Shown here: positions 24,848 through 34,170 of the stretch, one piece after another
Layout of the letters: every line of letters begins with the position of its first letter
How positions within the stretch are numbered: the stretch's first letter is position 1
DNA from: Paraburkholderia sp. FT54
GTDB lineage: Bacteria; Pseudomonadota; Gammaproteobacteria; Burkholderiales; Burkholderiaceae
DNA length: 64,000 bases
NCBI RefSeq assembly: GCF_031585635.1
Contig: NZ_CP134198.1
Span: forward strand, 434,001-498,000
Reading direction: 5' to 3'
The notes under the pieces: generated by a model
Seen by the model: the letters and a program-made list of their open reading frames with translations, nothing else
Databases searched by the model: none
What the model was told of the DNA's origin: nothing
Translations under genes and position numbers: made by a program

Positions 24848-26125
24848 CTATCAGCCGCAGGGCCGGAGCATCAAATTTTCTGTAGATTCAAGACCTGTGC
24901 AAGATAGTCGGGATTCCAGGCGGCGACCTTACGCTTCTTTGGCAGGCTGAGTGCGCGGCTGGAATCGGTGCGGAACAGATTGATAGCGAGTCGGCGCAGG
25001 AAGGAGAAATTCAGCGCGGCGTTGCGTAGCCGGATCTGGCTGGCGTCCTCACTGAAGGTGACATCCAGGCACCAGTGCAGGCCATTTTCGATAGCCCAGT
25101 GGGTGCGAGCGACATACAGAATGCGCTGGGCGTGGGCTGGCAGCGAACTGATCACGTAGCGCGTCTCAGTCTGGACCTGGCCGTGCGTCTCGCGCTGCGA
25201 CTCGATGCACGCCACCGAGCGCAGGTTCGGCCAGCGTGCACGCAACTCGATGGCGTCGAGCCATGCGAGATCATCCACCGCCGTGCAGCGGCGCGTCTCG
25301 AATCGGCCATGGCCCTTGTCGACGGTTTCGTGGGTATCGCATGGCCGCGGCGGATAACCGGGTTGATTCAGGCAGGCGGAGAACTCGCGCAGCGCCGTGG
25401 CCAGCGTCGGCTGGTTGTCTTTGACGGCGAGCACGTAATCGCCGCCGCCTTCCACAATCTGGCGGGCGATTGCGGTTTGGCAGCCCATCGCATCGATCGT
25501 GACCACTGCGCCTTCGAGCGCCAGAACCGGCAGCAATTCCTTGATCGCCTCAATCTCGTTGGATTTGGCCTCGCACGGCTGCTGCCCCAGCGTCAGACCC
25601 ATCTCGGCCGCGTATGCCGACACCAGATGCAGCGCACCGGTACCACGCGCCACCGAACGTGAGCCGCGTAGCGCCTTGCCATCAATGGCAATCACCCGTC
25701 CATCAACCGCACCACACACGCCCTGGACCCATTCGACAAACCGGCTTTCGAACGCCGCAGGCGACAGCGCCTCAAAGACCCGCCGGATCGTGTCGTGACC
25801 TGGAATACCGTTGCGCAACTTCAGATACTGGCGCAGCCACGCCTGGCGCTCCACACCCCAGTCTTCAATGTCGTCCCAGCCTTCGGCGCCTGACATCACC
25901 GCGCACAGTGCCAGCACCACGATATCCAGCAGATCGTGGTCGCACCGTCCCGTTACCCGCGGGTCCGGCAGGTCCGCGAACGCCTCCACCAGCGCAGCCA
26001 CTTCCTTGCGCATCTGTCGTCTCCGAAAAATCGACAGTAAACCCCGCGCGCCTATTGTTTACAACCCCCTCATCCTGTCCATTGAAAGTAAACGACTTTT
26101 GACGCTCCGGCCCTGCTATCAGCCG
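24848..26125 (-). mobile_element. Complete ISAs1-family insertion sequence with target duplication
   Basis: The element spans 24858-26115 (1,258 bp). Its ends are inverted repeats beginning CAGGGCCGGAGC at both tips. It is flanked by a perfect 10-bp direct repeat CTATCAGCCG at 24848-24857 and 26116-26125, the target duplication. The transposase gene inside is intact, so this is the freshest-looking insertion in the window. It landed in non-coding sequence. Confidence 0.92.
24871..26013 (-). CDS. ISAs1-family transposase
   Basis: A full-length 380-residue DDE transposase of the ISAs1 (H-repeat-associated) type. FADLPDPRVTGRCDHDLLDI opens the N-terminal DUF, then AIDGKALRGS, DAMGCQTAIARQI, KDNQPTL, and the C-terminal HWAIENGLHWCLDVTFSED that carries the catalytic Glu region. 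The ATG at 26013 lies about 100 bases inside the right end of the element. No frameshift or stop interrupts it. Confidence 0.93.
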   Translation of the reverse strand: MRKEVAALVEAFADLPDPRVTGRCDHDLLDIVVLALCAVMSGAEGWDDIEDWGVERQAWLRQYLKLRNGIPGHDTIRRVFEALSPAAFESRFVEWVQGVCGAVDGRVIAIDGKALRGSRSVARGTGALHLVSAYAAEMGLTLGQQPCEAKSNEIEAIKELLPVLALEGAVVTIDAMGCQTAIARQIVEGGGDYVLAVKDNQPTLATALREFSACLNQPGYPPRPCDTHETVDKGHGRFETRRCTAVDDLAWLDAIELRARWPNLRSVACIESQRETHGQVQTETRYVISSLPAHAQRILYVARTHWAIENGLHWCLDVTFSEDASQIRLRNAALNFSFLRRLAINLFRTDSSRALSLPKKRKVAAWNPDYLAQVLNLQKI

Positions 26126-26236
26126 ATCCGGGGCTTGCCTTTACCTCTCAGATGCGCCAAATTTCTGGAATCGTCAGTAGCGAAGCAGAAGAACACCCTG
26201 AAGCAAGACGGTTCGCGACCCCTGTACCCAGGAACA

Positions 26237-27127
26237 ATGCGCATCCCTCCACTAAAAGCCATCGTCGCGTTCGAGAGTGTCGCCCGCACAAAGAGCGTCA
26301 ACCGGGCGGCTGACGAATTAGGATTAACGCCATCGGCGGTCAGCCATCAAATTGCCAATCTCGAATCAATGGTCGGAAGACCCTTGTTCACGAGACTGGG
26401 GCGCGGACTAGTGCTGACGCCTACGGGTCAGCAATATCTGGCTGATGTCACCGGATCGCTCGCTGATCTGAGCCGCGCAACGGAGCGCGCATCGAGCCAG
26501 TCGGGCGTGGAGATTCTTCGCATTCATTCGAGCCCCAGCTTCGGGCTGATGTGGTTGCTGCCGCGCCTCGCTTCCTTCCAGGAAGCGAACGGCGACATTC
26601 AGTTGAATCTGGCGTGTTCATACGAGGATGTGTCATTCACGTCCGGCTACTATGACGTCGATGTACGGCATGGCTACGCGCATTGGACCGACGGCGAGAT
26701 CAAAACGCTTCGCCATGAATTCATCGCGCCTCTTGCCTCGGAGGAGTACCTGAGAAAATTTCCGGTGCGCACCCCCGAGGACCTGCTCGACCGTCGCCTG
26801 ATCTTCTCGGAGACGCCTCTCGTGCAGTGGAAGCAATGGTTCGGCAAGTTCGGCGTCGCGGAGTCGCGCAAGTCATACGATTTCGCGTTCGACCGCTCGT
26901 ACATGTCGCTCGAGGCCGCGGCATTGGGACACGGCATCGCGCTCGAAAGCACGATGCTCGCATCGGTCCATCTGAAACGGGGTTCGCTCGTACCGGTCTT
27001 CGATCGCACGTATGCGGTGGAGGTCGGAGCCCATCACCTCGTTTACCCTTCCCAGAACGCGGATTTGCCGCGCGTGGCCAAATTCCTGGCCTGGGTCGAG
27101 CAGGAGATCAACCGTGACGCCGTATAG
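26237..27127 (+). CDS. LysR-family regulator, GcvA-like
   Basis: A 296-residue regulator beginning MRIPPLKAIVAFESVARTKS with the helix-turn-helix SVNRAADELGLTPSAVSHQI, typical of the GcvA subgroup (PPL.AL.AFEAAAR). The ATG at 26237 follows CCCAGGAACA; upstream in-frame codons fall in the ISAs1 element and are not used. It reads in the same direction as the SDR, MFS and transketolase genes that start 190 bases downstream and is the likely activator of that catabolic operon. The nearby ISAs1 insertion lies about 110 bases upstream and could affect its promoter. Confidence 0.88.
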   Translation: MRIPPLKAIVAFESVARTKSVNRAADELGLTPSAVSHQIANLESMVGRPLFTRLGRGLVLTPTGQQYLADVTGSLADLSRATERASSQSGVEILRIHSSPSFGLMWLLPRLASFQEANGDIQLNLACSYEDVSFTSGYYDVDVRHGYAHWTDGEIKTLRHEFIAPLASEEYLRKFPVRTPEDLLDRRLIFSETPLVQWKQWFGKFGVAESRKSYDFAFDRSYMSLEAAALGHGIALESTMLASVHLKRGSLVPVFDRTYAVEVGAHHLVYPSQNADLPRVAKFLAWVEQEINRDAV

Positions 27128-27316
27128 CGCCAGGCCGCGCCAAGCGGGAATCCGGCGCCCTGGCTTATGCGAAAGGGCTGCTTTCTGACGCCTGTGATTC
27201 CATGCTGCAGCGACACCTGAAAATTCTTCAGCAATAGTTGAGCCGAACTGCATTGATTGGGATGGTTGAAGCGCTGAAACTGCGTCTACCAACTAACACG
27301 ATCGATGGAGACAAAT

Positions 27317-28066
27317 ATGTTGCTCGACAGCAAAGTGGTAATCGTCACGGGTGCAGCTTCGCCGCGGGGTATCGGCAAGGCAACCGCAAAAGCACTGGCT
27401 GCGCAAGGCGCACGAGTGGTGATTCTGGACCTTAAAAAGGAAGACGCTGAAAGCGCTGCGCGCGATCTCGGCGAAGGACACCTTGGCCTCGCCTGCGATG
27501 TGACCGACAAGGCAGCATGCGTGGCTGCCGCCAGGGCGGTCACCGAGAAGTACGGCCGTGTTGATGGCCTTATCAACAACGCAGGCATCACCCAGCCTTT
27601 GAAGACGATGGACATCGGAGCCGAGAACTTCGATGCGGTCATCGACGTGAACCTGCGCGGCACGCTCTACATGTCGCAAGCGGTCATACCGCAGATGAGA
27701 AAGCAAAAAAGCGGCAGCATCATCTGCATGTCATCCGTTTCCGCGCAACGCGGCGGCGGCATCTTCGGCGGTCCTCACTACAGCGCCGCGAAAGCGGGCG
27801 TACTTGGCCTCGCTCGTGCCATGGCGCGCGAACTCGGGGCGGACAACATCCGCGTCAACTCGATCACACCGGGCCTCATCCAGACCGACATCACCGGCGA
27901 CAAGCTCACGACAGAGATGCGCGCCGACATCATCAAGGGCATTCCGCTCGGCCGGCTCGGCGATGCCGCCGACGTCGCGAACGCCTGCCTGTTCCTATCG
28001 AGCGACCTGTCGGCGTATCTCACCGGCATCACGCTCGACGTCAACGGCGGCATGCTGATTCACTAA
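27317..28066 (+). CDS. SDR-family oxidoreductase
   Basis: A 249-residue short-chain dehydrogenase. The cofactor motif is TGAASPRGIGKA, the NNAG motif is present (LINNAGITQP), catalytic Ser lies in CMSSVSAQ, and the YSAAK active site is intact; an Asp after beta-2 (VVILDLKKED) suggests NAD(H). The ATG at 27317 is chosen because GGAGA lies 6 bases before it; the in-frame ATG at 27305 has none. It opens the transketolase operon and probably oxidises a polyol or sugar alcohol to the ketose used by the transketolase. Confidence 0.88.
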   Translation: MLLDSKVVIVTGAASPRGIGKATAKALAAQGARVVILDLKKEDAESAARDLGEGHLGLACDVTDKAACVAAARAVTEKYGRVDGLINNAGITQPLKTMDIGAENFDAVIDVNLRGTLYMSQAVIPQMRKQKSGSIICMSSVSAQRGGGIFGGPHYSAAKAGVLGLARAMARELGADNIRVNSITPGLIQTDITGDKLTTEMRADIIKGIPLGRLGDAADVANACLFLSSDLSAYLTGITLDVNGGMLIH

Positions 28067-28144
28067 GTACGACATCCGTCGCGATGGCGGCGGATGGGTC
28101 AATGCACCCGGGGAAAACCCGGGGCGATATGGCAGGAGACAACC

Positions 28145-29473
28145 ATGAAAACGAAGGCCACCGCGCCGTCAATGACGGGCGATGTCACATCGCTCGCCGA
28201 TCCGGCGAGTTTCGAATCAAAAACGTATGCCAAGGTCGGACGGCGCTTGATACCGTTTCTGATGCTGTGCTATCTGGGCGCTTATCTCGATCGTGTCAAC
28301 GTGGGCTTCGCGAAACTGCAGATGCTCAACGACCTGCGATTCAGCGAAACCGTGTACGGATTCGGCGCCGGTATTTTCTTCCTCGGTTATTTCCTCTTCG
28401 AGGTACCGAGCAATCTCATGTTGCACAAGGTGGGCGCACGAAACTGGCTCGCCCGCATCATGCTGACGTGGGCCGTGATCTCGGCCTCCTTTGTCTTCGT
28501 CAAGTCGCCCACCACCTTCTATGTTCTGCGCTTTCTATTGGGCGTGGCCGAGGCGGGATTCGCACCGGGCGTTATCCTGTACCTGACCTACTGGTTTCCC
28601 GCAGCGCGGCGCGCAAAGGCACTGTCCCTCTTCTTCATGGCGATTCCCCTCGCAGGGATACTTGGCGGACCGCTCTCCGGTTTCATCCTGCATGCGTTCC
28701 ACGGCGTACAGGGGTTGGCGGGCTGGAAGTGGCTGTTCATCCTCGAGGCGGCGCCATCGCTGATCCTGGGTGTCGCCATCCTGCTCTACCTCGACAATGG
28801 CATCGCCGTCGCGAAGTGGCTCACTGATGCGGAAAAAGCGCTCCTCGCACGCAACGTGGCGAACGACAACGCCCACAAGGTCGCCCATGTATCGATCAGG
28901 TCTTTCATCGGCGATCGTCGTTTGTGGTTGATGGCCGCCATCTACTTTTGCGTCGTGCTCGGTCAATATGGGCTGACGTTCTGGCTGCCGACGATCATCC
29001 GCAAGTCGGGCGTCGCCGACCCTCTGTGGGTCGGTATCTTCACGGCCATTCCTTACCTGTGCGCCATCATTGTGCTTCCGCTGGTAGGCGCAAGCGCTGA
29101 CCGCCACCGCGAACGGCGTCTGCATCTTGCGATCCCGATGCTCGTATCGGCGGCCGGCTTTGCCACGCTTCCGATGCTGGGTGGAATCGGCGCGTCGCTG
29201 GTGTGCGTCAGCGTGGCCGCCGCCGGCATCCTAGCTTCGTCGTCGCAGTTCTGGTCACTGCCGACCGCGCTCCTTGGCGGCATGTCCGCAGCGGCGGGCA
29301 TCGCCGCGGTGAACTGCTTCGCCAATCTCGCAGGCTTCTTCTCGCCGGCCATTGTCGGCTGGTTGAACGACCTGACCGGCAAGTCGACGGCCGGGCTCAT
29401 CTTTATCTCCGTCGCTGTCGTCATCGGTGCCGGGCTTGTTTTCCTCGTGCCGGCCAAAACTGTCAATCGCTGA
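28145..29473 (+). CDS. MFS transporter, anion:cation symporter (ACS/phthalate permease) family
   Basis: A 442-residue, twelve-helix carrier. CYLGAYLDRVNVGFAKLQM after the first helix, FFLGYFLFEVPSNLML, and GVAEAGFAPGVILYLTYWFP are signatures of the ACS family (tartrate, glucarate, phthalate and similar acids). The ATG follows GCAGGAGACAACC. It sits between the SDR and the transketolase genes, so it probably imports a sugar acid or other organic anion that this operon catabolises. Confidence 0.88.
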   Translation: MKTKATAPSMTGDVTSLADPASFESKTYAKVGRRLIPFLMLCYLGAYLDRVNVGFAKLQMLNDLRFSETVYGFGAGIFFLGYFLFEVPSNLMLHKVGARNWLARIMLTWAVISASFVFVKSPTTFYVLRFLLGVAEAGFAPGVILYLTYWFPAARRAKALSLFFMAIPLAGILGGPLSGFILHAFHGVQGLAGWKWLFILEAAPSLILGVAILLYLDNGIAVAKWLTDAEKALLARNVANDNAHKVAHVSIRSFIGDRRLWLMAAIYFCVVLGQYGLTFWLPTIIRKSGVADPLWVGIFTAIPYLCAIIVLPLVGASADRHRERRLHLAIPMLVSAAGFATLPMLGGIGASLVCVSVAAAGILASSSQFWSLPTALLGGMSAAAGIAAVNCFANLAGFFSPAIVGWLNDLTGKSTAGLIFISVAVVIGAGLVFLVPAKTVNR

Positions 29474-29516
29474 CACCGTCTGCTGCAAAGACTCACTTTT
29501 TAATCAAGGAGACACC

Positions 29517-30359
29517 ATGAACAGTCCGTCATCAGATGCGGTGACGCTCGCCGAGCGCGCCTACCGGATTCGCAGAAACGCCTTGCTGATGGGCGAAGTG
29601 CAGGGACAAGGCTATATCGGCCAGGCCCTCGACATCGCTGATGTACTCGCGGTTGCCTACTTCGGTGCGATGCGCTACCGGGCCGACAATCCCGAATGGG
29701 AAGGCCGCGACCGCTTCCTGCTGTCCAACGGCCACTATGCGATCGCGCTTTACGCCGCGCTTTTCGAAGCCGGCTTCCTGCCACCGGAAGAACTCGAGAC
29801 CTACGGCAGCGACGACAGCCGGTTGCCGATGTCCGGCATGGCGAGCTACACGCCCGGCATGGAGATGTCCGGCGGCTCGCTCGGCCACGGTCTCACGATC
29901 GCGGTGGGCCGCTGTCTGGGACTGAAGCGCAAGGGCTCAAAGGCCTTCGTCTACACGCTCTTCTCCGACGGCGAACTCGATGAAGGCGCGATCTGGGAGG
30001 GCCTGATGTCGGCCGCTCACTGGAAACTGGACAACCTGATCGCCATGGTCGACGTCAACAATCAGCAGGCCGACGGTCCCTCCTCGAAAATCATGGCGTT
30101 CGAGCCGCTCGTCGAGAAACTCGAAGCATTTGGCTGGTTCACGCAGCGCGTGGACGGCAACGACATTGACGCAGTCAAGACCGCCTTCGATGCCGCACGC
30201 CATCATCCGAAAGCGCAGCCCCGGATTATCGTTTGCGATACCCGCATGGGCTGCGGCGTGCCGTTCCTCGAAGAACGGGAAAAGAATCACTTCATCCGCG
30301 TCGATGCCCATGAGTGGCAACTGGCGCTCGCAGCACTCGAAGCAGGGAGACAAGCATGA
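29517..30359 (+). CDS. Transketolase, N-terminal (TPP-binding) subunit
   Basis: A 280-residue protein covering only the pyrophosphate-binding half of transketolase: DRFLLSNGHYAIALYAALFEAG, GSLGHGLTIAVG, and the diphosphate/Mg motif SDGELDEGAIWEGLMSAAHWKLDN with downstream VNNQQADGPS. Split transketolases form alpha2beta2 enzymes. The ATG follows AAGGAGACACC. Its stop overlaps the start of the second subunit (ATGA). Such split enzymes occur in catabolic operons for unusual sugars (apulose phosphate, sulfo-sugars, and others). Confidence 0.9.
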   Translation: MNSPSSDAVTLAERAYRIRRNALLMGEVQGQGYIGQALDIADVLAVAYFGAMRYRADNPEWEGRDRFLLSNGHYAIALYAALFEAGFLPPEELETYGSDDSRLPMSGMASYTPGMEMSGGSLGHGLTIAVGRCLGLKRKGSKAFVYTLFSDGELDEGAIWEGLMSAAHWKLDNLIAMVDVNNQQADGPSSKIMAFEPLVEKLEAFGWFTQRVDGNDIDAVKTAFDAARHHPKAQPRIIVCDTRMGCGVPFLEEREKNHFIRVDAHEWQLALAALEAGRQA

Positions 30360-31357
30360 GCGACACCACCACCCAAAAGCCGCGTCTGAAGACGTCGGCG
30401 ATGATTGCATCGATCGCCGGCGAAGGGCAGGTCACGCGTTCCGCTCCGTTCGGTCATGCATTGGCCCAACTGGCTCGGGAGAAGACGAACGTAGTAGGTA
30501 TGACTGCCGACCTCGGCAAGTACACCGACCTGCACATCTTTGGCAAGGAATTCCCGGAGCGCTACTACCAGATGGGCATGGCCGAGCAGTTGCTGATGGG
30601 CGCGGCCGCCGGTATGGCGCATGAAGGCAGCCAGCCGTTCGTGACGACATACGCCGTGTTTGCGACCCGTCGTGCGTATGACTTCATGCACCAGGCGATT
30701 GCGGAAGACAACCTCGACGTGAAGATCATCTGCGCGTTGCCTGGCCTCACGACCGGCTATGGCCCGAGCCACCAGGCGGCCGAGGATCTTGCCCTGATGC
30801 GTGCGATGCCGAACATGACGGTCATCGATCCGTGCGACGCGCTCGATACCGAGCAGATGGTGCCCGCGATCGCCGCGCATAACGGTCCGGTGTATGCGCG
30901 CTTGCTGCGTGGCAACGTTCCGGCCGTGCTCGATGAATACGACTATCAGTTTGAACTCGGCAAGGCGAAGCTGCTGCGCGACGGCGCCGAGGTGCTGATC
31001 ATCTCGTCGGGCATCATGACCATGCGCTCGCTGGAAGTCGCGAAGGCGCTCGAGGCGGACAACGTTGGCGTCGGCGTGTTGCATGTGCCGACCATCAAGC
31101 CCCTCGACACGGAGACGATCCTGCGCGAAGCGAGGCGCACGGGCCGGATGGTCGTGGTGACCGAGAACCATACGGTGATCGGTGGTCTCGGAGAAGCGGT
31201 CGCAACCACGCTGCTCACGGCTGGCGTCACGCCGATGTACCGTCAAATTGCACTGCCCGATGAGTTCCTCGCTGCGGGCGCGCTGCCGACCTTGCACGAC
31301 CGCTACGGCATCTCGACCAACGTCATGGCGAGCACGATCAAGAGTTGGCTCGGATGA
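30356..31357 (+). CDS. Transketolase, C-terminal (pyrimidine-binding) subunit
   Basis: A 333-residue protein holding the pyrimidine-binding and C-terminal domains. GMAEQLLMGAAAGMAHEG contains the glutamate that activates thiamine diphosphate, followed by FVTTYAVFATRRAYDF, GLTTGYGPSHQAAEDLALMRA and a C-terminal VTENHTVIGGLGEAVA. The ATG at 30356 overlaps the previous stop, coupling translation of the two subunits. The overlapping arrangement and matching halves strongly indicate one enzyme. Confidence 0.9.
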   Translation: MSDTTTQKPRLKTSAMIASIAGEGQVTRSAPFGHALAQLAREKTNVVGMTADLGKYTDLHIFGKEFPERYYQMGMAEQLLMGAAAGMAHEGSQPFVTTYAVFATRRAYDFMHQAIAEDNLDVKIICALPGLTTGYGPSHQAAEDLALMRAMPNMTVIDPCDALDTEQMVPAIAAHNGPVYARLLRGNVPAVLDEYDYQFELGKAKLLRDGAEVLIISSGIMTMRSLEVAKALEADNVGVGVLHVPTIKPLDTETILREARRTGRMVVVTENHTVIGGLGEAVATTLLTAGVTPMYRQIALPDEFLAAGALPTLHDRYGISTNVMASTIKSWLG

Positions 31358-31409
31358 GCGCAGGGAATCTCCCGACGGGATAGGCAAGTCGGGGCCACAG
31401 CATTGAGAG

Positions 31410-31447
31410 CCGTGACGGTGAGTCAGTTCGTCGGCACACCGTCACGG
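31410..31447. terminator. Long-arm hairpin after the transketolase genes
   Basis: A perfect 11-bp inverted repeat CCGTGACGGTG/CACCGTCACGG (31410-31420 and 31437-31447) with a 16-base loop, 52 bases after the transketolase stop and before the ABC operon promoter zone. No T-run follows, so it may be a Rho-assisted terminator, an RNA-stabilising hairpin or an operator. Confidence 0.45.
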
Positions 31448-31559
31448 GAAGACGCAAGAAACGTGAGCGGATCAATCCACGAATAATCCAATAAAACATA
31501 GTACTACATAATATTAATCCGGAACCAGGTCGCGCACCAGCCCGAACGAAGGAGAGTCT
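31448..31559 (+). promoter_or_regulatory. AT-rich promoter zone of the sugar ABC operon
   Basis: The stretch 31480-31518 (ACGAATAATCCAATAAAACA, then TAGTACTACATAATATTAAT) is by far the most AT-rich sequence nearby and contains the palindrome TAGTACTA and a TAATAT-like -10 element. It precedes the GGAGAG site of the ATPase gene. No transcription start can be fixed by eye. Confidence 0.45.
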
Positions 31560-33077
31560 GTGAACACACTGCCTTATCTTATGACCGCGCGCGGTATCGT
31601 GAAAAGTTACGGTCCGACGAGCGTCCTCAAAGGCTTCGACCTGTCGGTAGCTGCGGGAGAAGTACATGCTTTTCTCGGCGGCAATGGAGCCGGAAAGTCC
31701 ACTTTCATCAAGATCATTTCAGGGCAAATCGAACGCGACGGAGGCAGCCTCGAGTTTTCACAGAATAGCGCGTCATCGGGCGCCGCTGAGTCGAGCGACG
31801 AAAACACTATTGCCGTTGTCAACCAGGAACTCGCGCTGCTGCCGCATCTCACGGTGGCCGAGAATATCGCGCTACCGCGCAGTCGCCGCGGATACGGCCT
31901 GTTCAACGCCAGCGAAGCGCGCCGGATAGCCGTGGATGCACTGTCCCTGATCGACCCGACATTCGCGCACGTCTCGGTCGACCGGCTTGTTGCCGACCTG
32001 AGCCTGCACGAACGGCAACTTGTCGAGATCGCTCGCGCACTGGACTCCGGTGCGTCGTTACTGCTGCTCGACGAACCGACCGCCAACCTGACAGCGGGCG
32101 AGACCGAGCGACTGTTCACCGTGATTCGGCGATTGACGGTAGACAAGGGGCTCGCGGTGCTGTTCGTGTCACATCGCATGCGGGAGATCCGTCAGATTGC
32201 GGACGTCTGCACCATCATCAGGAACGGCCAGACCGCTGTTGACCGCGTCGCGCTGACGTCCATCACCGACGCTGAAATTGTCGAGCAAATGGGCCAGGCC
32301 GCTTTGGACACGGCACGCTCGGAGCCTCGCGCCCAACGCAGAGCGCTTGAGCGCCGCAACGGCGGCGACGCCGCGATGCCCAATGACTTGCGCATTCAAA
32401 CCAATGGCATCGATCTCGAGATCGCCGCGGGCGCGATCCTCGGTCTCGCCGGACCGCCCGCTGGCCCCGAGGCCCTGATGGACGCCCTCATCGGGGTCTC
32501 AACGTCAAACAAGTGGTCGATCACCCGGAACGGGACAGCCGTCAGCTATCGACGCCCATCGACCGCCGCGCGTGACGGCGTCGGCTTTGTCTCCGGAGAC
32601 AGGGCGAACAAGGGGATTCTTGCGAATCTTCCGATTGTCGACAACCTTGCCGCATCGGCGCGCGTTGTCGGACGAAAGCGTACCGTGCGCCGCGAAGAGG
32701 TAGCGCAGGGCAACGACCTTCTCGATGCACTGAGTATTCGTGCCGGTTCCCTTTGGGATCTGCCGGCGACGCTCAGCGGGGGAACGCAACAGAAGCTGCT
32801 GATCGCGCGCTGGCTCAAGTTGAAGCCGACAGTGCTGGTGCTCGGAGAGCCGACGCGTGGCGTCGACATTCGTACCAAACAGGAGATCTATGCGCTGATT
32901 CGCGAGATGGCGGCACAGGGAGCAATCATCGTGTGGTGGTCGACCGAATACGTGGAACTGGTTGAGTTGTGCGACACCGTGCTCGCGTTCGACCCGGACG
33001 GACTCCCGACTTCGGTCCTGAAAGACCACCAGATCAACGAGGCCGAACTCGCCCACGCGACGGGCATGGCCGCCTGA
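31560..33077 (+). CDS. Sugar ABC transporter ATP-binding protein, RbsA-like
   Basis: A 505-residue protein with two fused nucleotide-binding domains. Domain 1 has Walker A GGNGAGKST, signature LSLHERQLVEIARAL and Walker B LLLLDEPTANL. Domain 2 has a degenerate Walker A region (GLAGPPAGPEALMDALIG), signature LSGGTQQKLLIARWL and a Walker B reading LVLGEPTRGVD, with Gly replacing the usual Asp. The GTG start at 31560 follows CGAAGGAGAG. This domain pattern is normal for ribose/xylose-type importers except for the Gly substitution. It partners with the next two genes. Confidence 0.9.
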   Translation: MNTLPYLMTARGIVKSYGPTSVLKGFDLSVAAGEVHAFLGGNGAGKSTFIKIISGQIERDGGSLEFSQNSASSGAAESSDENTIAVVNQELALLPHLTVAENIALPRSRRGYGLFNASEARRIAVDALSLIDPTFAHVSVDRLVADLSLHERQLVEIARALDSGASLLLLDEPTANLTAGETERLFTVIRRLTVDKGLAVLFVSHRMREIRQIADVCTIIRNGQTAVDRVALTSITDAEIVEQMGQAALDTARSEPRAQRRALERRNGGDAAMPNDLRIQTNGIDLEIAAGAILGLAGPPAGPEALMDALIGVSTSNKWSITRNGTAVSYRRPSTAARDGVGFVSGDRANKGILANLPIVDNLAASARVVGRKRTVRREEVAQGNDLLDALSIRAGSLWDLPATLSGGTQQKLLIARWLKLKPTVLVLGEPTRGVDIRTKQEIYALIREMAAQGAIIVWWSTEYVELVELCDTVLAFDPDGLPTSVLKDHQINEAELAHATGMAA

Positions 33078-33150
33078 AGGCAACTGCCGGTAAATACCTG
33101 TTTGAGAATGGCGCATAAGACGTCGGCTCAATTAATCAATGGAGACGAAC

Positions 33151-34140
33151 ATGAAGACGATCACCCAACCCGTTGCAGACGCATCACGTCATCGCGGCCG
33201 CAGTCGCTTGTTGAACCTTTATCGAACCGAGATCGCGATTGCGATCGCTATCATCGTGATGGAGCTGGCTGTAGGCTTCATCGTGCCGGCTGCGCTATCG
33301 GTCGGCAATGTCTCAAATGTCGCGCAGGCTTCTGCGCCGCTCGTCATCATGGCGTTTGGCGTGCTGCTCGTCGTCATTACCGGCGGCATTGATCTTTCCG
33401 TAGGTTCCGTTTTCTCCCTGACGGGGATGATCACGGGACTCACCATGGCACACGGGTTCAGTGCTCTTGCGAGCAGTGCCGCAGGTTTGTCGATCGGTCT
33501 GTTGATCGGAGGCATCAACGGCGCACTGGTGACTTACGTTGGGCTGGCGCCGTTCGTGGTGACGTTGAGCACCTATGCGATCGCTGGGAGCCTCTCGTTT
33601 ATCGTGACCGATGGGCACTCGCTGCCGATCTCCGATCCCAATTTCTGGCTACTGGACGCTGGAACGCTCATTCCGGGCGTGCCGAACTATGTGCTCTGGT
33701 GCGCGGTGCTGCTGATCGCCATTGAGCTTTGCCTTCGCAAGCTCGTTGCCGGCCGTTGGCTTTACGCGATCGGTAGTAGTAGCTCGTCGGCGCGCGTCAT
33801 TGGCATTCCAGTCAACCGGGTACGGATGGCGGCGTACGTCCTGTCAGGCCTGCTCGCATCGTTTTCCGGGCTGGTCAGCGTCTCCTACATCGGTAACGCC
33901 GAAGCCACGGCGGGATCGAGCCTCATGCTTCAGGCAATCGCCGCCGTGGTTATCGGTGGCGCAAGCCTGTTCGGTGGCACGGGGTCTGCGATCGGCGCGC
34001 TGCTGGGCGCGCTGATGATCACCATCATCCAGAACGGCGCAAACCTCATCGGCGTCAATAGCTTCTGGCAGGGCACCGTCACTGGTGTCGTCATCCTCAT
34101 TGCGGTGCTGATCGACCGCGTGACCAAAGCCCGGCGATAG
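33151..34140 (+). CDS. Sugar ABC transporter permease, RbsC-like
   Basis: A 329-residue permease with about eight to ten hydrophobic segments. GGIDLSVGSVFSLTGM, GLLIGGINGALVTYVGLAPFVVTLST and GGASLFGGTGSAIGALLGALMI are hallmarks of the RbsC/XylH/AraH family. The ATG at 33151 follows ATGGAGACGAAC; the ATG at 33139 overlaps that site and is less likely. It should form the homodimeric channel of the importer. Confidence 0.9.
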   Translation: MKTITQPVADASRHRGRSRLLNLYRTEIAIAIAIIVMELAVGFIVPAALSVGNVSNVAQASAPLVIMAFGVLLVVITGGIDLSVGSVFSLTGMITGLTMAHGFSALASSAAGLSIGLLIGGINGALVTYVGLAPFVVTLSTYAIAGSLSFIVTDGHSLPISDPNFWLLDAGTLIPGVPNYVLWCAVLLIAIELCLRKLVAGRWLYAIGSSSSSARVIGIPVNRVRMAAYVLSGLLASFSGLVSVSYIGNAEATAGSSLMLQAIAAVVIGGASLFGGTGSAIGALLGALMITIIQNGANLIGVNSFWQGTVTGVVILIAVLIDRVTKARR

Positions 34141-34170
34141 AGCCGGACACTAGCTAAACGGAGACATTTC

